DNA of 48,390 nucleotides from Acinetobacter sp. UBA3106 (GTDB taxonomy: Bacteria > Pseudomonadota > Gammaproteobacteria > Pseudomonadales > Moraxellaceae). The notes below the pieces were generated by a model. That model saw only the letters and a program-made list of their open reading frames with translations. It was not told the origin of the DNA and made no database searches. The first letter of the stretch is position 1; every line of letters starts with the position of its first letter. The position numbers and the translations under genes are program-made. Shown piece after piece: positions 42,960-48,390 of this stretch. The stretch is taken from positions 27,382 to 75,771 of the forward strand of contig DFAM01000003.1 of assembly GCA_002365595.1 (NCBI GenBank), in the 5' to 3' direction.

Positions 42960-43642
42960 TGGAATGGCTCACTGCATTTTTAAATGACTTACAACTGTCT
43001 GCTCCAGCCTTGTGGCATGGCATGAGCATTACCTTAAAAGTGGTCATCAGTGCGACCATCGGCGGTATTTTGATTGGTACCCTGCTCGCCCTGATGCGCT
43101 TGTCTTCATTTAAAGTCCTGAATTTATTTGCGCAAGCTTATGTCAATCTGTTCCGCTCTATTCCTTTGCTGCTGGTGTTGATGTGGTTCTATTTTGCCGT
43201 ACCGTTTATCTACACGGCTATGACGGGCAATTACCTGACTATTGATACTGCTTTGGTCTCCAGTATTGTGGCCTTCATGCTGTTTGAAGCAGCTTACTTT
43301 TCGGAAATTGTCCGTGCCGGTATTCAGTCTATTCCTAAGGGTCAGACTGCAGCAGCCTATGCCTTAGGTATGAGCTATGGCCAGTCGATGCGGCTGATTA
43401 TTTTGCCGCAAGCATTCCGTAAAATGACGCCTTTGCTATTACAGCAGACCATTATCCTGTTTCAGGATTCGACCATGGTTTATGCCATTGGTTTACTGGA
43501 CTTTTTCCGGACCAACTATGTCCGCGGCGACCTGATGTCGCTGTTAACCCAATATATTTTATTTGCAGGTTTGGTGTACTTTACCGTGAGTATGATCGCG
43601 ACCTATGCCGTTAAAAAATTACAAAGGAAGTTAACTGTATGA
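42959..43642 (+). CDS. gltK: Amino acid ABC transporter permease GltK
   Basis: This is the second 227-residue permease of the polar amino acid importer. It has about five transmembrane helices and the loop AAYALGMSYGQSMRLIILPQ near residues 130-150, matching the loop in GltJ. The block NLFRSIPLLLVLMWFYF parallels its partner. It overlaps gltJ by one base at its start and gltL by four bases (ATGA) at its end, so the operon is tightly coupled. Confidence 0.93.
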   Translation: MEWLTAFLNDLQLSAPALWHGMSITLKVVISATIGGILIGTLLALMRLSSFKVLNLFAQAYVNLFRSIPLLLVLMWFYFAVPFIYTAMTGNYLTIDTALVSSIVAFMLFEAAYFSEIVRAGIQSIPKGQTAAAYALGMSYGQSMRLIILPQAFRKMTPLLLQQTIILFQDSTMVYAIGLLDFFRTNYVRGDLMSLLTQYILFAGLVYFTVSMIATYAVKKLQRKLTV

Positions 43643-44382
43643 CTGATGGTAAAGTGATGATTGACCTCCAGAATGTCAGTAAGTGGTACAAAGATTTTCA
43701 GGTACTGACCGATTGCACCACCCAGATTCATCAAGGTGAGGTGGTGGTGGTGTGTGGTCCTTCAGGTTCAGGTAAATCGACCCTGATCAAAACGGTCAAT
43801 GGTCTGGAACCGTTCCAGCAAGGCAATATCACTGTTGATGGTATTTCCATTAAAGACCCAAAAACGGACCTGACCAAACTGCGCAGCCGTGTAGGCATGG
43901 TGTTCCAGCATTTCGAACTGTTTCCGCACTTGAGCATCACCGAAAACCTGACCATTGCCCAGATTAAAGTCCTAGGTCGTTCGGAAGCTGAGGCCAAGAA
44001 AAAAGGCTTGGCTTATCTGGATCGTGTCGGTCTAAGTGCACAGGCCAGCAAGTTTCCGGCCCAGCTTTCAGGCGGTCAGCAGCAACGTGTGGCGATTGCC
44101 CGCGCCTTAAGCATGGACCCGATTGCGATGCTGTTTGATGAACCAACCTCAGCCCTTGACCCCGAAATGATCAATGAAGTGCTGGATGTGATGGTAGAAC
44201 TGGCCAAAGAAGGCATGACCATGATGTGTGTTACCCATGAAATGGGCTTTGCTCGTCAGGTAGCGAACCGGGTGATTTTTATGGATCAGGGCAAAATTGT
44301 TGAGGACTGCACCAAAGATGAGTTTTTTAATACCCAACGTAGTGATCGCGCTCAGCAATTCCTGAATAAAATTTTGCACTAA
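43639..44382 (+). CDS. gltL: Amino acid ABC transporter ATP-binding protein GltL
   Basis: This is the 247-residue ATPase of the polar amino acid importer. It has Walker A GPSGSGKST (near residue 38), the Q-loop FQHFELFPH, the signature LSGGQQQR, Walker B AMLFDEPTSALDP and the switch histidine in CVTHEMGFA. It energises uptake through GltJK and GltI. It starts inside gltK and ends the operon 10 bp before a strong terminator. Confidence 0.95.
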   Translation: MTDGKVMIDLQNVSKWYKDFQVLTDCTTQIHQGEVVVVCGPSGSGKSTLIKTVNGLEPFQQGNITVDGISIKDPKTDLTKLRSRVGMVFQHFELFPHLSITENLTIAQIKVLGRSEAEAKKKGLAYLDRVGLSAQASKFPAQLSGGQQQRVAIARALSMDPIAMLFDEPTSALDPEMINEVLDVMVELAKEGMTMMCVTHEMGFARQVANRVIFMDQGKIVEDCTKDEFFNTQRSDRAQQFLNKILH

Positions 44383-44393
44383 AGCTTTAACTA

Positions 44394-44427
44394 TAAAAAA
44401 AAGCAGATCAAATGATCTGCTTTTTTT
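44394..44427 (+). terminator. Rho-independent terminator of the glt operon
   Basis: AAGCAGATCA pairs with TGATCTGCTT around AA, with long A and T runs on either side. It can also serve the convergent carbonic anhydrase gene. Confidence 0.9.
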
Positions 44428-44435
44428 GGTATTAA

Positions 44436-45173
44436 TTATTCAAGTACCAAGCGTGCATTCACTGGTTGTACAGGACGATTATTGGGATGCTCCATCAAGC
44501 TTGAAAATGCCTTAATTTGCTGTTTTGAAGCTTGTTGAATGTCTTTCAGTACAATCCAGCGCACCCCTTCAGAACACGGTGGCGTGGTTAAAGAACCATT
44601 AAACCGATAGTAATCCAGATTTTCAGGTAAGAATGCAGCGGCTAAATCCTGATGTTTCAACTGTACCGCATTCCCTGCTTTTTTCGGCAATTCTTTCCAG
44701 AGTCGTTTCAGCTTTTTATTTTCCTCACCTTCTTCAAACATGACAGCCACTACGGCTAACTCGCCTTGTTCAGTGGCATGTACCAGATGCATCTCCATGG
44801 CAAAACTTTGTCCTTTAATGGTATTTTCGCTTGGGCTATGTAAATGGAATTGTTTGAGATGAAATACCTGTTGCTCTAATTCTAGAGTATTGCCCGGATT
44901 AAAATTGATTTGCACGGTACGATTGTTATTGATGATCGTATCCGCTTTTGAACTGTAATTTAATTTTAAAGCAGGCAATTTGGCTGATATGGTTTGATCA
45001 ATATTAATGGGTGCCTGATTTAGGCCTTCGCAAGCTTTGTATTCAGGCTTAAGCTTAGCCCATTGTGCAGGTGCAGTCTGTTCTGCATATCCCCAGTCAA
45101 AGTGGGTGCCTTCTGCTGCAAATGAAGAATTAAAACCCATTAATACCGTTAACGCAAGCATACTCCGCTTCAT
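44436..45173 (-). CDS. Periplasmic alpha-type carbonic anhydrase
   Basis: The enzyme interconverts CO2 and bicarbonate, with zinc held by three histidines. The 245-residue precursor has a signal peptide ending in SSFAAEG (about residue 20), so it acts in the periplasm. Zinc ligands are H110 and H112 in QFHLHSPSEN and H129 in MEMHLVHA, the alpha-class arrangement. YRFNGSLTTPPCSEGVRW near residue 188 is the conserved substrate-pocket segment with Thr, and C48 and the Cys of PPCSEG may form the class disulphide. Length is usual for bacterial alpha enzymes. It converges with gltL. Confidence 0.93.
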   Translation of the reverse strand: MKRSMLALTVLMGFNSSFAAEGTHFDWGYAEQTAPAQWAKLKPEYKACEGLNQAPINIDQTISAKLPALKLNYSSKADTIINNNRTVQINFNPGNTLELEQQVFHLKQFHLHSPSENTIKGQSFAMEMHLVHATEQGELAVVAVMFEEGEENKKLKRLWKELPKKAGNAVQLKHQDLAAAFLPENLDYYRFNGSLTTPPCSEGVRWIVLKDIQQASKQQIKAFSSLMEHPNNRPVQPVNARLVLE

Positions 45174-45773
45174 GTTTAAACCCTAAAATATAATATAAAA
45201 TGAGCACTTATCTTCTAGTGTTGAAACAGTGATATCAAAACCAAAACTACCATTTCCTTATTGTTTTTGTATCTCATATTGTTTAATTATTCACCTTGTT
45301 TGCTTTCAATAAATTTAGCCTTCCTGACTTTATTTTTATCTCACTTAATATTCATTCAGACTTCAAGCCAGAATGATTTTTTCTTAAACGCACTATAATT
45401 GATTATAAAATCATCTTAAATTGCGTCATCAAAATGCATTTAATTCATTTATCTTTAAATTTTTTTTAATTTCTCAGATTAACAGTATTGCCACTATTCA
45501 GTGCCAAGGCTGAAAGGTTAAAAAACAACCAAAACAGCAAACTCTAAATTTAATCTAATTATCATATATTTATTTATAACTTAATTTTAGAAAAATGCAC
45601 CATAATGGAGCCAATATTGCCTAATAATGTAAACCTTTGCTTTATATCGAGTCTTAAGCATTTTTTTGCATAAATGATCAAAATTTCCCTTTTTCAAATC
45701 TCTTCCTCAAATTCTGCGCCTCGATATACTGATCTTCTTTTTGTGAAAAACAGCACTAAAATGGGGCTAAAAT
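45174..45773. promoter_or_regulatory. Long AT-rich gap before amt
   Basis: No gene is seen in these 600 bases, and a glnK gene is absent. TGG and TTGC at 45606-45620 are spaced with exactly ten bases between GG and GC, as in a sigma-54 promoter, though the intervening bases match poorly. Overlapping it, GCACC-ATAAT-GGAGC (45597-45611) resembles an NtrC site with one mismatch. The rest is AT-rich with no strong hairpin. Confidence 0.4.
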
Positions 45774-46961
45774 ATGCAAAATATAGATTTACTTTTTCTC
45801 CTTCTTGGTGCGATTTTAGTGTTAGCCATGCATGCAGGTTTTGCATTCCTGGAACTGGGCACAGTACGACATAAAAATCAGGTCAATGCCCTGAGTAAAA
45901 TTCTGACAGATTTTTCCATTTCTGCTATCGCCTACTTTTTTGTCGGCTACTATATTGCTTATGGTCAACATTTTTTCCACATCGGTTCAACCTTAGCCGC
46001 AGATCATGGCTATAACCTGATGCGCTGCTTTTTCCTGCTCACCTTTGCTGCCGCCATTCCTGCCATTATTTCTGGCGGTATTGCAGAACGCGCCAAAATG
46101 CGTTCTCAGGCTATTGCCACTTTAATTTTAGTGGCATTGATCTACCCCTTTTTCGAAGGTATTGCCTGGAATGGCAATTTAGGCTTACAAGATTGGCTAG
46201 CCAAAACTTTCGGTGCAGCTTTCCATGATTTTGCCGGTTCAATCGTGGTGCATGCCATGGGCGGCTGGATTGCGTTAGCCGCTGTAATTTTACTGGGTGC
46301 ACGTCATGGGCGTTATAAAAAAGATGGTCGTGTCAGTGCACATCCTCCTTCTTCCATTCCTTTTTTGGCACTGGGTTCATGGATTTTAATTGTTGGTTGG
46401 TTCGGTTTTAATGTGATGAGTGCACAACGTCTGGACGTGATTTCCGGACTGGTTGCCATTAACTCGCTCATGGCGATGGTTGGCGGTACGCTTTCGGCCA
46501 ACATTGTAGGTAAAAATGACCCGGGTTTCTTGCACAATGGTCCTTTGGCCGGCTTGGTTGCCATCTGTGCAGGCTCGGATGTGGTTCACCCGGTTGGCGC
46601 ACTGATTATTGGTGCCATTGCCGGTCTGATTTTTGTCAAGCTGTTCACTTACACCCAAAACAGACTTAAAGTGGATGATGTACTCGGTGTTTGGCCCTTA
46701 CACGGCATATGCGGCACCTTTGGGGGTTTAGCCGTGGGAGTTTTCGGGCAACAATGGCTCGGCGGTTTAGGCGGTGTTTCAATCATCTCTCAACTGATTG
46801 GCACCTTACTGGCAATCTCGATTGCACTTACTGGCGGCTTTGTAGTTTACGGTCTGCTTAAAGCCATTATGGGCATTCGTTTATCGCAAGAAGAAGAATT
46901 TCGTGGTGCGGACTTATCCATTCACAAAATTTCAGCTAATTCAGAAGAAACCATTTTTTAA
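45774..46961 (+). CDS. amtB: Ammonium transporter
   Basis: This is the inner-membrane ammonium/ammonia channel of the Amt family. The 395-residue protein has about eleven hydrophobic helices. It contains the pore aspartate and twin histidines in context: DFAGSIVVHAMGGW (Asp near 148, first His near 156) and WPLHGICGTFGG (second His). Other hallmarks are FAFLELGTVRHKNQVNALSK and RAKMRSQA. No signal peptide is evident, so the N terminus is shorter than in E. coli AmtB. The usual partner glnK is not adjacent. GGGG lies a few bases before the ATG. Confidence 0.94.
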   Translation: MQNIDLLFLLLGAILVLAMHAGFAFLELGTVRHKNQVNALSKILTDFSISAIAYFFVGYYIAYGQHFFHIGSTLAADHGYNLMRCFFLLTFAAAIPAIISGGIAERAKMRSQAIATLILVALIYPFFEGIAWNGNLGLQDWLAKTFGAAFHDFAGSIVVHAMGGWIALAAVILLGARHGRYKKDGRVSAHPPSSIPFLALGSWILIVGWFGFNVMSAQRLDVISGLVAINSLMAMVGGTLSANIVGKNDPGFLHNGPLAGLVAICAGSDVVHPVGALIIGAIAGLIFVKLFTYTQNRLKVDDVLGVWPLHGICGTFGGLAVGVFGQQWLGGLGGVSIISQLIGTLLAISIALTGGFVVYGLLKAIMGIRLSQEEEFRGADLSIHKISANSEETIF

Positions 46962-47007
46962 AGTTTGGCTTTTAGAGCTTAACTTTTAAACTCAGTTTTC
47001 ATTTTCA

Positions 47008-47037
47008 GCGCGACTCGAAAGGGTCGCTTTTTTCTTA
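47008..47037 (+). terminator. Rho-independent terminator after amtB
   Basis: GCGACTC pairs with GGGTCGC around GAAA, followed by six T. Confidence 0.78.
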
Positions 47038-47161
47038 GATTTAACTGTCTAAACCAGTTTTACCTTATTCAAAAGACTTCTTTATCAATCATTTTCAATG
47101 ACTACAAATTGTTCGTAATACAAATTTAAAAATAGATTTTAGTAGGTATTTGATTCATGAG

Positions 47162-47346
47162 TGTGGCATGGATGCCACAACGTTTCCCACCCCTTGCGCT
47201 GCATTTTAAAGCAGTGCTTAAAACTGGCTCAGGATGTTGTGTATGGGAAACAAAAGGTTTTTCTTGCGGACTCAAAATATATTTTGAAATCCTCATTTTG
47301 ACCTTTCAAAAATAGAGACATTGCCTACACAAAGGTATCAAAATGA
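47162..47346. ncRNA. Candidate structured RNA or palindromic element
   Basis: In a 444-bp gap without genes (46962-47405), three base-paired units lie in a row. TGTGGCAT and ATGCCACA form arms at 47162-47179. An outer stem GTTTCCCA (47182-47189) / TGGGAAAC (47244-47251) encloses a GCGCTGC / GCAGTGC hairpin (47196-47218). TCATTTTGACCTTT (47293-47306) pairs with 47331-47346 over 14 bp with a two-base bulge. The coding strand is undecided. No known RNA family was recognised. Confidence 0.45.
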
Positions 47347-47405
47347 AATCACTGAAATGTGAGGCCATGGTGATTTAGATAATCTAATTTTATAGATCAT
47401 CAACA

Positions 47406-48092
47406 TCATAAAAATTGTTTAATTTCAGCCAGACGTTGAATGCTATGTATGGGCTGAGGTTGTTTAGCCTCATGAAAACCTTGCAGCCATAAAGCCTGCA
47501 TGCCGGCACTCTTTGCGCCTTGTATATCATTGATGGGATGATCTCCCACAAAAAGGCAGTTTTCTGGTGCAACCGCTAACTTTTGACTGGTATAAAGAAA
47601 AATTTCCGGATTTGGTTTACTGATGCCAACCAGTTCAGAACTGACGATTTCATGAAAATAATGACTAAAACCCAAACCCTGTAAAATGGTTAAACGGGTA
47701 GCATGTCCACCATTTGAAATGACTGCCAGTTTGTAACCTGCCTGTTTTAATTCAGTTAAGAGCTGACTGGCACCCTGCATGGCCACTGCGGAAAGTCCAA
47801 ATTGCTGAAACCAGAACTGGGTGAGTTCTTCCAAATCCGGGCGGCTTTTCCAGGTTAATTCTTGCAGCAAAGCATGAGCCACAGATGCAGCAATACTGGG
47901 ATGGGTGAGCAATTCTTTTTTCGGATAGCCGCCATTATCGATACGACGGATAATGGCTTGTATCTGGCTGATTTCATCATGCGGTAACTGATGCTGATAA
48001 GCCTGAGCCAAAAATTGGCTATACGCCAAAATGCTCTGGTCACGATGCGTTAAAGTATTATCAAGATCGAATAAAACAGCTTGAATAGTCAT
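47406..48092 (-). CDS. HAD-family hydrolase (phosphatase)
   Basis: The 228-residue cytoplasmic protein is a haloacid-dehalogenase-type phosphatase. Motif I DLDNTLT is at residues 9-15 with the nucleophile and acid Asp (9 and 11). Motif II is in LAVISNGGHATR (Ser near residue 130), the conserved Lys in ISKPNPEIF, and motif III in FVGDHPINDIQGA. A helical cap lies between motif I and motif II, as in the YjjG/Gph-type group. Substrates of this kind of enzyme are small sugar or nucleotide phosphates, not decidable here. Confidence 0.92.
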   Translation of the reverse strand: MTIQAVLFDLDNTLTHRDQSILAYSQFLAQAYQHQLPHDEISQIQAIIRRIDNGGYPKKELLTHPSIAASVAHALLQELTWKSRPDLEELTQFWFQQFGLSAVAMQGASQLLTELKQAGYKLAVISNGGHATRLTILQGLGFSHYFHEIVSSELVGISKPNPEIFLYTSQKLAVAPENCLFVGDHPINDIQGAKSAGMQALWLQGFHEAKQPQPIHSIQRLAEIKQFL

Positions 48093-48301
48093 TTAAATCC
48101 CAGCCTAAATTTTGTGTTTAATGTAGCACTGACCCTTTGCATCATTATGCTCTTTCCTGGATATGCTTATCAGCATTTGACACAACTTGCCATTTAACCC
48201 TTAACCTTTGTACTCTTTTTACCCGCCGATTCAAGCTCGCTTAAGTCTGGATTAAGTTTTTATTGTTGTAATTGCAGTACTAAAATCAATTGATCTTTAC
48301 T

Positions 48302-48390
48302 ATGCACGATAAGCAACGCTTCATGCTCTATCAGGGCTGTTTCCTTATTATCAGTTTCTGCCTGCTTTTGGTGCTCTTTCCCATCGGTGG
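48302..48390 (+). CDS. Partial membrane protein, N terminus only
   Basis: ATG 48302 opens a frame of at least 29 codons that runs off the window end: MHDKQRFMLYQGCFLII and then a hydrophobic run. It looks like the first transmembrane helix of a larger membrane protein. An in-frame TTG at 48290 is an alternative start. No strong ribosome binding site is seen. The family cannot be named from this length. Confidence 0.4.
   Translation, partial: MHDKQRFMLYQGCFLIISFCLLLVLFPIG

Noticed and set aside
45674..45874. Short plus-strand frame overlapping the amtB start
   Set aside because: It overlaps the first 100 bases of amtB in another frame and lacks a convincing start signal or known motif.

Overview
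The window looks like a chromosomal segment of an Acinetobacter species, probably not A. baumannii itself. The three genes at 24598-30515 match the AdeI, AdeJ and AdeK proteins of that genus nearly end to end. An ABZJ_00895-type membrane gene, the AT-leaning base composition and the gene neighbourhoods agree. Most of the window is core housekeeping DNA. No tRNA, rRNA, CRISPR array or insertion sequence was found.

Layout. 1-3100: ribB, a LysE-type exporter, a DUF1289 gene and trhO. 3100-6030: small membrane proteins, a DedA protein, a membrane gene broken by an in-frame stop, a YecA/UPF0149 gene and an acidic PA3496-like protein. 6029-12603: rpoD, ybeD, lipB, an SCP2-like protein paired with an iron alcohol dehydrogenase, and a PuuP-like putrescine permease. 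12662-20227 (mostly minus strand): trmL, cysG, serS, a DUF3298 lipoprotein, a carotenoid oxygenase, lolA, rpmA and rplU. 20745-30515 (plus strand): ispB, a Gcr-family membrane protein, a PAP2 phosphatase and adeIJK. 30619-33785: two YbjQ-family genes, a secreted hypothetical, an SDR enzyme and an orphan protein. 33970-36864: valS. 36893-38840: an accessory patch with an AT-rich gene carrying a HEPN-like motif and a DUF559 nuclease-like gene enclosed by two inverted pairs of GC-rich repeats. 38843 to the end: a J-domain protein, a DUF421 protein, a gltIJKL-type amino acid ABC operon, a periplasmic carbonic anhydrase, an Amt transporter without a neighbouring glnK, a structured intergenic region, a HAD phosphatase and the start of an unidentified membrane protein.

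How the parts work together. adeIJK forms a tripartite drug efflux pump. The PAP2 gene sits 32 bp upstream and a perfect 11-bp-arm palindrome overlaps a good promoter in front of it, so PAP2 and the pump are probably co-regulated by a TetR-type repressor. The SCP2-like gene and the iron alcohol dehydrogenase are translationally close. The Glt ABC system and Amt transporter both bring in nitrogen sources. The strongest candidates for something undescribed are the repeat-enclosed DUF559 unit (38197-38830), the HEPN-like gene beside it (36924-38096) and the multi-hairpin region at 47162-47346.
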